Part shown: positions 1 through 8,093 of the stretch, piece by piece
Position numbering within the stretch: position 1 is the stretch's first letter
Layout of the letters: each line of letters begins with the position of its first letter
Assembly: GCF_002896875.1 (NCBI RefSeq)
Contig: NZ_CP023283.1
Span: 1 to 34,165, forward strand
Length of the DNA: 34,165 bases
Source of the DNA: Nostoc sp. CENA543
GTDB taxonomy: Bacteria; Cyanobacteriota; Cyanobacteriia; Cyanobacteriales; Nostocaceae
Direction: 5' to 3'
The notes under the pieces: generated by a model
Seen by the model: the letters and a program-made list of their open reading frames with translations, nothing else
Database searches by the model: none
What the model was told of the DNA's origin: nothing
Made by a program: the position numbers and the translations under genes

Positions 1-154
1 TACGGGCTATAAATCCCACAACTTTTTCATGTTCTCCGCTTGGAGGGGGCATTTCAAAAATTACTCCGTTACGTAATTCATAGCGTTTACCATCGTTGGG
101 ATACCATTCGATAAATTCATCAAATGTCAGTAATTTTGGCAAAGATTGGGTCAT
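1..154 (-). CDS. Uma2-family (DUF820) protein, N-terminal part; continues at 34165-33705
   Basis: This is the first 51 codons of a Uma2-family protein. The family is very abundant in cyanobacteria, has a PD-(D/E)XK nuclease-like fold, and its role is unsettled. The ATG is at 154-152. The start MTQSLPKLLTFDEFIEWYP is nearly the same as that of the intact paralogue at 1954 (MTQALPKIVTFDEFIAWYP). The frame runs off the left edge after GFIAR with one base left over. That base joins bases 34165-34164 to make a lysine codon, and the frame continues as KLTVEFDRLNLPY, which the paralogue also has at this place. The whole gene is 615 nt (204 residues). It diverges from hsdM, and its 3' end is followed by a 90-residue gene in the same orientation. 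The family and the join are secure; the biological role is not. Confidence 0.9.
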   Translation of the reverse strand, partial: MTQSLPKLLTFDEFIEWYPNDGKRYELRNGVIFEMPPPSGEHEKVVGFIAR

Positions 155-401
155 AATCTTACCTCCATATATATTTTACTTTATCAAACGCTGCATATTT
201 TTTATCGGGATAATTCAATTATGTTTGATTGTTATAGTGTTTATTTGCAAAGATTTGGATGAAAATTTTAGGCTAATTTTTACTTATATACTTAGGCAAT
301 TAGCATAATTAAACAGCTATTGCTTAATTTATAGTAAGTCAGAAAATAACTTTATCTGTTGTCATTCTTCTTTACGCCAATCATCACAACAATTTTAAAC
401 T

Positions 402-429
402 TTGACAACACTACCTAATTGCGTATAAT
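402..429 (+). promoter_or_regulatory. sigma70-type promoter for hsdM
   Basis: A consensus -35 hexamer TTGACA (402-407) is separated by 16 bp from a consensus -10 TATAAT (424-429). Transcription would start near 436, downstream of the TTG at 419 that opens the longest hsdM reading frame. That start is therefore unlikely, and the TTG at 470 is favoured. The rest of 155-401, between the divergent Uma2 and hsdM genes, is AT-rich with no other convincing feature. Confidence 0.75.
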
Positions 430-469
430 CACAAAGCAGCAATTATATAGTGATTACTTATTTAAAACA

Positions 470-1927
470 TTGAGCGCAACCACTGATATCGTCCAAAAAC
501 TCTGGAATCTCTGCCATGTCTTGCGGGACGACGGGATTACTTATCTCGATTATGTAACTGAATTAACATACCTTCTGTTCCTGAAGATGGCGCAGGAAAC
601 AGGGACAGAAAGCCAAATCCCTGAAGGCTGTCGCTGGGGTGATTTGGTGGTTAAGGATGGCATCGAACAGATGAACTTTTACCGCGCCACCTTGTTAGAA
701 TTAGGTTCTAAAAATACGCCGCTACGGGTGCAGGCCATCTTTGCTAATGCCCAAACAGCCCTGAAAAAACCGCAAATCCTTAATAAGCTGGTCAAAAGCA
801 TTGATGAACTGGACTGGTACTCTGCCAAGGAAGAAGGCTTAGGCGATTTGTACGAAGGACTGTTAGAGAAAAACGCCAGTGAGAAAAAATCTGGTGCAGG
901 GCAATACTTTACACCGCGTCCTTTGATTGATTGCATGGTGGAACTCATCAAACCACAAGCGGGGGAACTGGTACAAGACCCCGCAGCCGGGACTGGTGGG
1001 TTTTTAATTGCTGCTGACCGCTATATCAAAAAACACACCGATGATTTATTTGACCTCAGTGAAGCGGAACAGTCGTTTCAGCGTTACCAAGCATTCTACG
1101 GCATTGAATTAGTACAGGATGCCCATCGGCTGTTATTAATGAATATGCTGCTACATGGTATTGAGGGCGATGTCAGCTTAGGCGATACTCTCTCCAGTGA
1201 TGGACAGCAGTTACCAAAAGCCAAGGTTATCTTAACTAATCCCCCCTTCGGCACGAAAAAGGGTGGTGGACTGCCTACACGGGATGATTTTACATTTCCC
1301 ACGTCAAACAAGCAGTTAGCTTTTTTACAGCATATCTATCGCGGACTGTTACCCCAAGGACGGGCGGCGGTGGTGTTACCTGATAATGTGCTGTTTGAAG
1401 ATGGGCAAGGGCGGAGCATCCGCGCTGATTTAATGGATAAGTGCAACCTGCATACAATTTTACGGTTGCCTACGGGGATTTTCTACGCTCAAGGTGTCAA
1501 GACTAATGTGCTGTTTTTCCAACGGGGAACGACAGACAAGGGGAACACCAAGCAGGTGTGGTTCTATGACATGAGAACTAATATACCTACTTTTGGCAAG
1601 CGCACACCTTTAACTAGAGAGCATTTTCATCCGTTTGAGTCAGCCTATGGCGATGACCCCAATGGTAACAGTCCCCGTGTTGACCAAGGGGAGTTGGGAC
1701 GTTGGCGTTGCTTCACGCGGGAGGATATTGCTAAACGTGGCGAAAACCTGGATATAACTTGGCTGCGGGATGAAAGTTTGCAGTCGGGGGATGATTTACC
1801 AGAACCAGATGAGATTGCCGCCGCTATTATGGCGAAGTTACAAACAGCGATCGCAGAAATGGAGGCGTTGACGGCGTTGCTAGAAGGCGAGGAAGAAACC
1901 GAGGAAGGGACAGCACTTCTAGAATAA
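470..1927 (+). CDS. hsdM: Type I restriction-modification DNA methyltransferase subunit (HsdM)
   Basis: This is the adenine N6-methyltransferase subunit of a type I restriction-modification complex; with HsdS it forms the modification enzyme. Counting from the upstream TTG at 419, the N-terminal HsdM helical domain covers about residues 20-150. The segment GQYFTP (161-166) and motif I DPAAGTGGFL (187-196) bind S-adenosylmethionine, and the catalytic motif NPPF is at 274-277, as expected for N6-adenine enzymes. I place the start at TTG 470 (protein begins SATTDIVQKLW) because a consensus promoter lies just upstream and the extra 17 residues of the longer frame look unlike the family. There is no clear ribosome-binding site. 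The gene is intact and full length. hsdS lies 1.8 kb downstream behind inserted genes, and hsdR lies upstream across the sequence junction. Confidence 0.95.
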   Translation: MSATTDIVQKLWNLCHVLRDDGITYLDYVTELTYLLFLKMAQETGTESQIPEGCRWGDLVVKDGIEQMNFYRATLLELGSKNTPLRVQAIFANAQTALKKPQILNKLVKSIDELDWYSAKEEGLGDLYEGLLEKNASEKKSGAGQYFTPRPLIDCMVELIKPQAGELVQDPAAGTGGFLIAADRYIKKHTDDLFDLSEAEQSFQRYQAFYGIELVQDAHRLLLMNMLLHGIEGDVSLGDTLSSDGQQLPKAKVILTNPPFGTKKGGGLPTRDDFTFPTSNKQLAFLQHIYRGLLPQGRAAVVLPDNVLFEDGQGRSIRADLMDKCNLHTILRLPTGIFYAQGVKTNVLFFQRGTTDKGNTKQVWFYDMRTNIPTFGKRTPLTREHFHPFESAYGDDPNGNSPRVDQGELGRWRCFTREDIAKRGENLDITWLRDESLQSGDDLPEPDEIAAAIMAKLQTAIAEMEALTALLEGEEETEEGTALLE

Positions 1928-1953
1928 AAGCAAACCCACAGTAACTAATTGTT

Positions 1954-2571
1954 ATGACCCAAGCCTTACCAAAAATAGTTACCTTTGACGAATTTATCGC
2001 GTGGTATCCCGAAAACTCTGGGGTACGCTACGAACTGCACAATGGGGAAATTGTCGAAATGGCACAGCCTACAGGGAAGCATGAAAGGATAAAAGGATTT
2101 TCGGCGGCTGAATTGACTGTAGAGTTTAGACGATTAAATCTCCCCTACTTTATCCCTAATCAAGCAATAGTAAGACCACCGGAAAGAGAATCAGGTTATT
2201 TCCCAGATGTATTAATCCTCAATGACGCTGCTTTAGTTGATGAACCGCTTTGGGAAAAATCTTCTACTGTGACTAAGGGTACATCAATTCCTTTAGTTAT
2301 TGAGGTTGTCAGTACAAATTGGCGCGATGATTACTATCTCAAACTTGCCGATTATGAAGAGATGGGCATTCCTGAATATTGGATTGTTGACTATGCAGCA
2401 TTGGGAGCTAGGAAATTTATTGGTAATCCCAAACAACCCACTTTCTCAATCTATCAACTAATTGATGGGGAATACCAAGTTACTCAGTTTCGGGGTAGCG
2501 ATAAAATTATTTCTCCTACTTTCCCTGAGTTAAATTTGACGGCAGAACAAGTTTTTAATGCTGGTCAATAA
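1954..2571 (+). CDS. Uma2-family (DUF820) protein
   Basis: This is a 205-residue Uma2-family protein with a PD-(D/E)XK-like core. The likely active-site elements are FPDVLIL (Asp near residue 87) and the IEVVST strand (Glu near 118), followed by the lysine-containing NWRDDYYLKLADYEE segment. It starts 26 nt after the hsdM stop and may share its transcript. Its C-terminal half is almost identical to the second Uma2 protein on this plasmid (33705-154): both share RDDYY, DYEEMGIPEYWI and ALGARKFIGNPKQPT, while the N-terminal and middle parts differ more. This suggests recent duplication or gene conversion. Uma2 genes are often scattered as multicopy families in cyanobacteria, so the link to restriction-modification may be only positional. 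Confidence 0.88.
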   Translation: MTQALPKIVTFDEFIAWYPENSGVRYELHNGEIVEMAQPTGKHERIKGFSAAELTVEFRRLNLPYFIPNQAIVRPPERESGYFPDVLILNDAALVDEPLWEKSSTVTKGTSIPLVIEVVSTNWRDDYYLKLADYEEMGIPEYWIVDYAALGARKFIGNPKQPTFSIYQLIDGEYQVTQFRGSDKIISPTFPELNLTAEQVFNAGQ

Positions 2572-2610
2572 TTATTGGATGTACTCAATTATCAGAGGTA
2601 GGTAGTTAAG

Positions 2611-2778
2611 ATGAGCGATAAACAATTGAAAACCTCTGCCAATAAAACTCCCTTGGGAGAAAGTTTACGTGAAATTCGCTCTAGGATTGTTGCTTCTGGT
2701 GAACCTTTATTAAATAGAGATGAAATAGAAAAAGAAATTGCTAGTCGTCGCGGGGGATTACAGGAAACTGACGCATGA
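2611..2778 (+). CDS. Small antitoxin-like protein, 55 residues
   Basis: This short frame begins ATG at 2611 and encodes 55 charged residues (MSDKQLKTSANKTPLGESL and onward), ending TGA at 2776-2778. An AGAGGTAG stretch about 10 nt upstream can serve as ribosome-binding site. The pattern LGESLREIRSRI, then LLNRDEIEKEIASRRGG, resembles small cyanobacterial proteins that precede PIN-domain toxins, so I infer an antitoxin-like role. No toxin gene follows directly; the next genes are a second antitoxin-like protein and then the VapB-like/VapC pair. It may be a solitary antitoxin left after loss of its toxin. Assignment is by composition and context only. Confidence 0.55.
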   Translation: MSDKQLKTSANKTPLGESLREIRSRIVASGEPLLNRDEIEKEIASRRGGLQETDA

Positions 2779-2848
2779 AGATAACTTTTATTTTTGATTA
2801 ATTTTTTATTGTCGATATTCTAGAGTAATGTCTAAAGGAGAAACAGGA

Positions 2849-3112
2849 ATGCACAGTATTAAATTATCAAAGCGTGTCGGGGCAGATGGGATTTTACATT
2901 TAGATATTCCAGTAGGAATCACAGATAAAGAAGTAGAAATTATGGTGATTTATCAACGAATAGAAAAACCAAATCAGCTAAAAACACCAGAGGAATTAGG
3001 TTGGCCTCCTGGTTTTTTTGAGCAGACCTATGGCAGTTGTCAGGATGACCCCATTGTTATTGATTATGAGGGTGATTTTGAAGAAAGGGAAATGAGAATA
3101 ATTGATATTTAG
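2849..3112 (+). CDS. Antitoxin-like protein, paralogue of the VapB-like gene downstream
   Basis: This encodes 87 residues beginning MHSIKLSKRVGADGILHLDI. I use ATG 2849 rather than 2828 because AGGAG lies about 10 nt upstream and the product then aligns from its first residue with the next gene (MDSIKIRSHVGKDGILHLDI). Both share an N-terminal beta-rich segment, DIPV, a strand of alternating hydrophobic residues, and a GWxPGFFE motif before an acidic tail. The family is a small cyanobacterial group usually found just upstream of PIN toxins, so an antitoxin role is likely. The tandem copy without its own toxin points to duplication within the cassette. Confidence 0.7.
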   Translation: MHSIKLSKRVGADGILHLDIPVGITDKEVEIMVIYQRIEKPNQLKTPEELGWPPGFFEQTYGSCQDDPIVIDYEGDFEEREMRIIDI

Positions 3113-3124
3113 GTTAAAGAAAGT

Positions 3125-3358
3125 ATGGATAGTATAAAAATCAGATCCCATGTGGGTAAAGATGGAATTTTACATTTAGATATCCCTGTAGAAATGCCAG
3201 ATACAGAAATTGAAGTCACGGTAACAATTAAAAGAGTTACACCACAACAACGGGGCTGGATGCCTGGTTTTTTTGAAGAGGTAATTGGTGGTTGGGTAGG
3301 AGAACCGCTAGAAAGACCAGAACAGGGAGAATATGAAATTAGGGAGCAGCTATTTTGA
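3125..3358 (+). CDS. VapB-like antitoxin of the PIN toxin pair
   Basis: This is a 77-residue protein starting at ATG 3125, 12 nt after the preceding paralogue. It has an N-terminal beta-rich part that could dimerise or bind DNA, followed by a RGWMPGFFEEV motif and an acidic C-terminal tail (EPLERPEQGEYE) that could neutralise the toxin. Its TGA at 3356-3358 overlaps the TTG start of the toxin gene at 3355-3357, so the two are translationally coupled, as is usual for type II toxin-antitoxin pairs. The antitoxin assignment rests on this coupling and the paralogy, not on a recognised classical DNA-binding fold. Confidence 0.75.
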   Translation: MDSIKIRSHVGKDGILHLDIPVEMPDTEIEVTVTIKRVTPQQRGWMPGFFEEVIGGWVGEPLERPEQGEYEIREQLF

Positions 3359-3762
3359 TTTATCTGCTCGATTCAAATGTTTGTATCCGCTTAATAAATA
3401 ATAGTAGTCCTGCGGTAACAAATCGACTGGCAGCACAACAACCAGAAGATATTTTAGTTTCTACAATAACCCAATTAGAACTGTACTATGGTGCTTACCG
3501 TAGCACCCAACAGGAGAGAAATTTAGAAATATTGCAACGTTTTTTTAGTCAGTTTACTATTATCCGTTTAGACCCAGAAGCCGCAAGGATAGCAGGGAGA
3601 ATTCGGGCTGAGTTAGCAGCTAGTGGTACGCCGATTGGCCCTTATGATGTGCAGATTGCTGCTATTGCAATGGCGAATAATTTGATAGTCGTTACGCATA
3701 ATACGCGGGAATTTGGGCGAGTTAATGGGTTGCAGATTGAGGATTGGGAGGAAGAGGGTTGA
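3355..3762 (+). CDS. vapC: PIN-domain ribonuclease toxin (VapC family)
   Basis: This is a 135-residue VapC-type toxin, expected to cleave RNA with Mg2+ and to be held inactive by the protein encoded just upstream. The PIN acidic residues are in place: Asp6 in YLLDSNV, Glu42 in TQLELYYG and Asp98 in GPYDVQIAA. The THNTREF segment (114-120) stands where the last acidic or amide residue usually lies. Length is typical. The start is TTG (3355), nested in the antitoxin stop. The toxin stop (3760-3762) overlaps the likely TTG start of hsdS (3759), so antitoxin, toxin and hsdS form a chain of overlapping TTG-started genes. The pair may have moved into the restriction locus as a stabilising module. 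Confidence 0.92.
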   Translation: MIYLLDSNVCIRLINNSSPAVTNRLAAQQPEDILVSTITQLELYYGAYRSTQQERNLEILQRFFSQFTIIRLDPEAARIAGRIRAELAASGTPIGPYDVQIAAIAMANNLIVVTHNTREFGRVNGLQIEDWEEEG

Positions 3763-5333
3763 TTCAGGATATAGATGATTTTCCAATGCTTCCAAAAAAT
3801 TGGATATATTCCAAAATTGAGGAGATAGCAGAAATTAGTATGGGGCAAAGTCCTCCAGGCGATTCTTACAATGTTGATGGAGTTGGAATACCATTAATAA
3901 ATGGGCCAGTTGAGTTTGGTTCTACTCCATTTTCTAAAACAATAAAATCTAAATTTACTACTTTGCCAACAAAAATGTGCAAAGAAGGTGATTTAATATT
4001 ATGCGTGCGTGGTTCAACCACTGGACGAATGAATATTGCTGGTTTTGATGCTTGTATTGGTCGAGGTGTTGCTGCTATTCGCTCACACATTTATCAGCAA
4101 TATTTAAATATTTTTATTCATTTCAATCAATATCAAATACATAGATTAGGAACAGGCTCAACATTCCCCAACGTATCTGCCGATATTTTAAATAAAATTG
4201 TTATCCCCCTACCACCCCTGAACGAACAACGCCGGATAGTTGCGAAAATAGAGGCACTGAAGGCTAGGAGTCAGCGAGTGAAGGAGGAGCTTGAGGATAT
4301 TCCTCAACTGCTAGACCAGTTCCGTCAATCTGTCCTCGCCGCCGCCTTTCGTGGCGACCTCACTGCTGATTGGCGGGAGCAGAATCCTGATATTGAACCT
4401 GCAACAGTTTTGCTGGATAGAATTCAAAAGAAAAGACAAAAACAATATCAAAAGGCTTGTGAAGAAGCAAAGAAAAAAGGATATAAAAAGCCAAGGAAAA
4501 TTTTTATTGATGAAATTCCATTAGTTGAGGATGAATTCTCTGATTATCTACCAGCATTATGGAGAGTTACTAATATTGACTTTCTAGCTCATGTGACTAA
4601 GCTTGCAGGATTTGAATACACAAAGCACATGAAACTAGAAGACAATGGAGACATTCCAGTTGTGAGAGCACAAAATGTTCAAATGGGAATGTTTGTTCCA
4701 GAAAATATTAAGTATATTTCTAAGGATGTCTCTGACTTTCTTGAACGTTCTCAACTACATGGAAGAGAAATACTCATGGTGTTTATTGGTGCAGGAACTG
4801 GAAATGTTTGCTTGGCTCCAAAAGATGGAAGATGGCATTTAGCACCTAACGTTGCCAAGATTGATGTAGACGGAATTCATACAAAGTATCTTCTTTTCTA
4901 TCTTCAGTCACCTATTGGTCAAAAAAATACACTTTTTTGGGCAAAAGCAACTGCTCAAGCCAGCCTTTCTATGGAAACAATTAGAAAAATTACCGTTTAT
5001 CTTCCTCCTTTAGAAGAACAACAAAAAATAGTGTGTCGTGTTGAGTCTTTATTGCAAGTTATTGATCGAATTGAACAACAATATCAACAAGCCAAAACAG
5101 ACATTGATCAACTCGACCAATCCATTCTCGCCAAAGCCTTTCGCGGCGAACTCGTACCCCAAGACCCGAACGACGAACCTGCATCCGTCCTGCTAGAACG
5201 CATCCGCGCAGAACACGCCAAATTCCAAACCAAAACAGCTAAAAAATTCACCACCAAAACCAGCACACGACGTACCAAAAAAACACAACCATTAGAAGAA
5301 GAATCGGTACAGCTAGACCTGGGGTTAGAGTAG
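3759..5333 (+). CDS. hsdS: Type I restriction-modification specificity subunit (HsdS)
   Basis: HsdS sets the bipartite DNA target of the type I complex. The protein (about 524 residues) has the classic duplicated design: first target-recognition domain (from about residue 5, LPKNWIYSKIEEIAEI), a central conserved helix starting LPPLNEQRRIVAKIEAL and ending FRGDLTADW, a second target-recognition domain, then a matching C-terminal helix starting LPPLEEQQKIVCRVESL and ending FRGELVPQDP. The tail is basic. The start is probably TTG 3759, 8 nt after a perfect GGAGG and overlapping the vapC stop; TTG 3744 and ATG 3786 are alternatives. Both domains look intact, so together with HsdM a working methyltransferase can be predicted even though hsdR is broken. 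Confidence 0.93.
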   Translation: MIQDIDDFPMLPKNWIYSKIEEIAEISMGQSPPGDSYNVDGVGIPLINGPVEFGSTPFSKTIKSKFTTLPTKMCKEGDLILCVRGSTTGRMNIAGFDACIGRGVAAIRSHIYQQYLNIFIHFNQYQIHRLGTGSTFPNVSADILNKIVIPLPPLNEQRRIVAKIEALKARSQRVKEELEDIPQLLDQFRQSVLAAAFRGDLTADWREQNPDIEPATVLLDRIQKKRQKQYQKACEEAKKKGYKKPRKIFIDEIPLVEDEFSDYLPALWRVTNIDFLAHVTKLAGFEYTKHMKLEDNGDIPVVRAQNVQMGMFVPENIKYISKDVSDFLERSQLHGREILMVFIGAGTGNVCLAPKDGRWHLAPNVAKIDVDGIHTKYLLFYLQSPIGQKNTLFWAKATAQASLSMETIRKITVYLPPLEEQQKIVCRVESLLQVIDRIEQQYQQAKTDIDQLDQSILAKAFRGELVPQDPNDEPASVLLERIRAEHAKFQTKTAKKFTTKTSTRRTKKTQPLEEESVQLDLGLE

Positions 5334-5477
5334 CGAAGACAAACTAGCGATCGCACCAACTCAATAACTTATCCTCTCACACCAGAGCTTGACACCATCT
5401 ATTTATTGCTGAAAAGCAACCAGAGCAAACATTTCGCCCTAAATCTCGGAATGTTCCTGAATCCCTGCCAAAACTCT

Positions 5478-5590
5478 AAAAAGCTAAAAAGTTAAAAAGC
5501 TAAATTTAGCTAAAGTCAAAAAGCTAAAAAGATAATTAGCTAAATTTATTAATTGACAAATTAATCAAATGAGTTTAAGTTAATTGGCTA
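5478..5590. repeat. AGCTAA repeat array upstream of parA; candidate partition site or operator
   Basis: The AT-rich gap between hsdS and parA (5334-5615) carries repeated GCTAA motifs: AAAGCTAA near 5481 and 5521, TTAGCTAA near 5506 and 5535, and TTGGCTAA near 5584. It also holds a perfect 14-bp palindrome AGCTAAATTTAGCT (5498-5511). A TTGACA at 5553-5558 could be a -35 box, but the -10 is weak. Repeats directly before a parA gene are the usual place for a centromere or for an autoregulatory site bound by the partner protein. That role is inferred. Confidence 0.6.
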
Positions 5591-5615
5591 ATTTAATAAA
5601 TTACTAAAAATATAT

Positions 5616-6395
5616 ATGTTGACGATTACCGTAAGCTCCTTGAGTGGCGGACAGGGCAAGACGACGACCTCACTGTTCTTGGGGCGGCTGTTATCACGTC
5701 AGGGCTTGCCCACCTTGATGCTAGACTCCGACCCCCAACATAATCTCACCACCTATCTGGGGTTTGAGTTAGAACCCAACCAACCAACCCTATTGGAATT
5801 TCTCAAAAAAACAGTTGCACCAGAAGACTGCATTTACCCGACTCAAGACAACGACAACTTATTTCTTATCCCTGCCGACGACCAACTTGATACCGTACAA
5901 GATTATTTATCTAACAGTGGAGTGGGTGCAACCTTACTCAAACGACGATTGGAAGCCATCAGCAAAATATTCAAAGTCTGTATAATTGATGCCCCACCCC
6001 AGCGATCGCAAATTTGTTTGACAGTCATCGGCGCAGCAGATTTTTTGATTATCCCCGCCGAAGCATCAGTTAAAGGTTATGGTTCGCTAGTGCGGACACT
6101 GGACTTACTCAGTGGCTTGCAAGATGTCGGCGCAACGAATGCCCAAGTATTAGGTGTTTTACCCTTCCGCGACCGTTGGTTTGGGAACACCCAAGCCCAA
6201 GAAAGTCGGGCGGCTGTAGATGGAATGCGTGATGAAGTTGGCGAGGAGTTAGTTATACCCTCAATCCGTGAATCAGAACGCTACAAACAAGCCATCAACA
6301 AACGTACAACTCTCTCGCAGTTGGGGTATAACGACTTGGAATATCCATTTGAAATTTTAATTGAGAAAATTCAGGCTGCACTTGGGGGTAAATAA
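5616..6395 (+). CDS. parA: ParA-type plasmid partition ATPase
   Basis: This is a 259-residue Walker-type ATPase of the ParA/MinD family, expected to move plasmid copies over the nucleoid with a centromere-binding partner. The deviant Walker A is SGGQGKTTT at about residues 10-18, with a signature glycine-rich loop at the extreme N-terminus. Walker A' is LDSDPQHNLT (about 36-45) and Walker B is CIIDAPPQ (about 122-129). There is no N-terminal helix-turn-helix extension, which fits the short ParA class (type Ib) that pairs with small ribbon-helix-helix partners. ATG 5616 has no obvious ribosome-binding site. Two bases separate its stop from the partner gene. The upstream AGCTAA array is a plausible cis site. 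Confidence 0.93.
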   Translation: MLTITVSSLSGGQGKTTTSLFLGRLLSRQGLPTLMLDSDPQHNLTTYLGFELEPNQPTLLEFLKKTVAPEDCIYPTQDNDNLFLIPADDQLDTVQDYLSNSGVGATLLKRRLEAISKIFKVCIIDAPPQRSQICLTVIGAADFLIIPAEASVKGYGSLVRTLDLLSGLQDVGATNAQVLGVLPFRDRWFGNTQAQESRAAVDGMRDEVGEELVIPSIRESERYKQAINKRTTLSQLGYNDLEYPFEILIEKIQAALGGK

Positions 6396-6397
6396 TA

Positions 6398-6853
6398 ATG
6401 TCAGATAACGTACTCAACCAACTACGCAACAAACGCAATCGTTCGACAGTTGAACCACGCCAGGATGCACTCGTTCCCAAAGTACAACCCGAACCCCAAA
6501 CAGAAGAACAAAACTCACCACAGGAAACCAGCCCAGTACCAGCTACCGACAACCCAACTGCTACACCAGCAGACACAATCGCTGAACTCCAAGCCGAACT
6601 TGAAAAGTACCCCGAAACACGACGACATTCAGCGATCGTTTTAGAAAAAGACCTCGACCAAGAATTAACACGCTTTTGTAAAGACAGGGGAATCACAGTT
6701 GAGGTATTTCTAGAAGCGGCTTGGACTTTTGCTAATGCAGATAACGCACTTTTAGAAAAAATCACCACTGAAGCCAAACGCCGCTACGACCAACGTAAGC
6801 GAGTTGGTCAAATTAAGCGGTTAATAACTATGTTGAGTAATTCAGCTAAGTGA
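6398..6853 (+). CDS. Probable ParA partner (centromere-binding, ribbon-helix-helix-like)
   Basis: This 151-residue protein is encoded 2 nt after parA, the standard position for the DNA-binding partner. Residues 1-65 are polar, rich in Pro, Gln and Thr, and probably disordered, with basic patches near the start (LRNKRNR). The C-terminal part has a strand-helix-helix pattern from HSAIVLEKDLDQELTRF through GITVEVFLEAAWTF that suits a ribbon-helix-helix domain, then a basic tail (KRRYDQRKRVGQIKRL). In the small ParA systems a flexible N-terminal arm stimulates the ATPase while a C-terminal domain binds DNA; this layout matches, but the role is inferred from position and pattern. Confidence 0.72.
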   Translation: MSDNVLNQLRNKRNRSTVEPRQDALVPKVQPEPQTEEQNSPQETSPVPATDNPTATPADTIAELQAELEKYPETRRHSAIVLEKDLDQELTRFCKDRGITVEVFLEAAWTFANADNALLEKITTEAKRRYDQRKRVGQIKRLITMLSNSAK

Positions 6854-6959
6854 TAGGATATCTGCCATAAAGTTTTAGTTTCTATTTTGACGTTAATTTA
6901 ATTTCGGGCAGGTCTATAATATAACCTGATAGTTTCTGTCAAACATAGATATTTTCGTT

Positions 6960-8093
6960 TTAAAGGGGCAATGTTTTACAGTCATTAATAAAATCATAGA
7001 AATCAAATGGATGATATAAACCTTTATCAACCAGATCGAGAAACTCTTCGTGTAGACGACAAAGCTGCTCATTTCTTACGTGAGTAACCTTTTGTCCAAG
7101 GGAATATGACTTAGCCTTCTTGAGAATGCTAATGAATGAAAGCTTCAAAGAGCATTTAACATCTGAGCCGTAGAGATGCAATAGAATTTTCTGTTTCTCA
7201 TTCTCAACTTTCTTTGGATACTTATCCCAATTAGCCTTTAATTGCCTTCTGTAGCGGTTAGCAGTTCTCAGCAAATCTTGAACTTGCTTCTCTGAAAAAT
7301 TCTCATTAAAATATATGTTCTTGTTGGCATTAATGTACTGAATTAGATTCAAAGCTTTGATATCAATATCCATAGTCAATTGGATACTAACTTGATTTTT
7401 TGCTCCTACTTTATAAACATCTTTATCATACAAAATTAGAATAATTTGTGGAGAGAGTGGTAAAAATATTTCTAGTCCTTTAGAAGCAAGACCAACATTA
7501 CTACCGTATGTCTTTCGAGTTTCAAGAAATTGATTATAAAGAACCACTGGATTATCTGATGTTATAAAAGGTTCTTCGGTTTCGTTAATAATAAGTTTCC
7601 AATGAAGATCCCTAACTATTGGAAAAAATGATACTACTATTGTCAAATATTCTTGAACTGCATCCGTTAGAGTTAGAGCAATCTTTTGTTCTGATTCAGA
7701 TAAAATGTTAGGAGCTATTGATGATACAGTTTTTTTATATTTTTCCACTAATTCATCTATTGTCTCTGCTGCATATACGGTTCTACCAAGGAGGGTAATA
7801 ATAAACATCAAGAGCATTTGATGCTCTCTTGAATGTGCCGTAGGAAGACATTGTTCCTCTAATATAGAATTGATAATTTTCGCCGATTCTGTCTCTAGTT
7901 TTTGAAAAGCATCCTCGATTTTTAAATCACGACCATAAAAATAATTTTTAGATGCTTGCTCATATAGGTTCGCACTTTCAATAAAAGTATTAGAAGAAAT
8001 ATTAAAAACCCCTACTCTCTTTTCTTGAGAGTGTAGCGCAAACCTCTTCAAGTAAAACCTTGGTATAAAGTGCTGATTCTTTTTTTCAGGCAT
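6960..8093 (-). CDS. DUF4238 protein
   Basis: This is a 377-residue protein with the DUF4238 N-terminal signature NQHFIPRFYLKRFA (residues 6-19), followed by the usual mixed helical region and a segment around FITSDNPVVLYN that is also typical of the family. Its function is unknown. DUF4238 genes are often found alone in accessory regions of bacterial genomes and plasmids, and a defence or nuclease-like role has been suggested by context, though nothing in this sequence proves it. It is read opposite to its neighbours and is AT-rich compared with the flanking partition and recombinase genes, which suggests separate acquisition. No signal peptide or membrane segment is seen. Confidence 0.85.
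   Translation of the reverse strand: MPEKKNQHFIPRFYLKRFALHSQEKRVGVFNISSNTFIESANLYEQASKNYFYGRDLKIEDAFQKLETESAKIINSILEEQCLPTAHSREHQMLLMFIITLLGRTVYAAETIDELVEKYKKTVSSIAPNILSESEQKIALTLTDAVQEYLTIVVSFFPIVRDLHWKLIINETEEPFITSDNPVVLYNQFLETRKTYGSNVGLASKGLEIFLPLSPQIILILYDKDVYKVGAKNQVSIQLTMDIDIKALNLIQYINANKNIYFNENFSEKQVQDLLRTANRYRRQLKANWDKYPKKVENEKQKILLHLYGSDVKCSLKLSFISILKKAKSYSLGQKVTHVRNEQLCRLHEEFLDLVDKGLYHPFDFYDFINDCKTLPL

Noticed and set aside
96-308. Plus-strand 70-residue open frame at the left edge
   Set aside because: It overlaps the opposite-strand Uma2 gene and the AT-rich spacer; composition is unlike a protein (runs of Ile, Phe and Tyr).
419-469. Longer hsdM start at TTG 419
   Set aside because: A consensus -10 box lies at 424-429, downstream of it, and the added residues do not look like HsdM.
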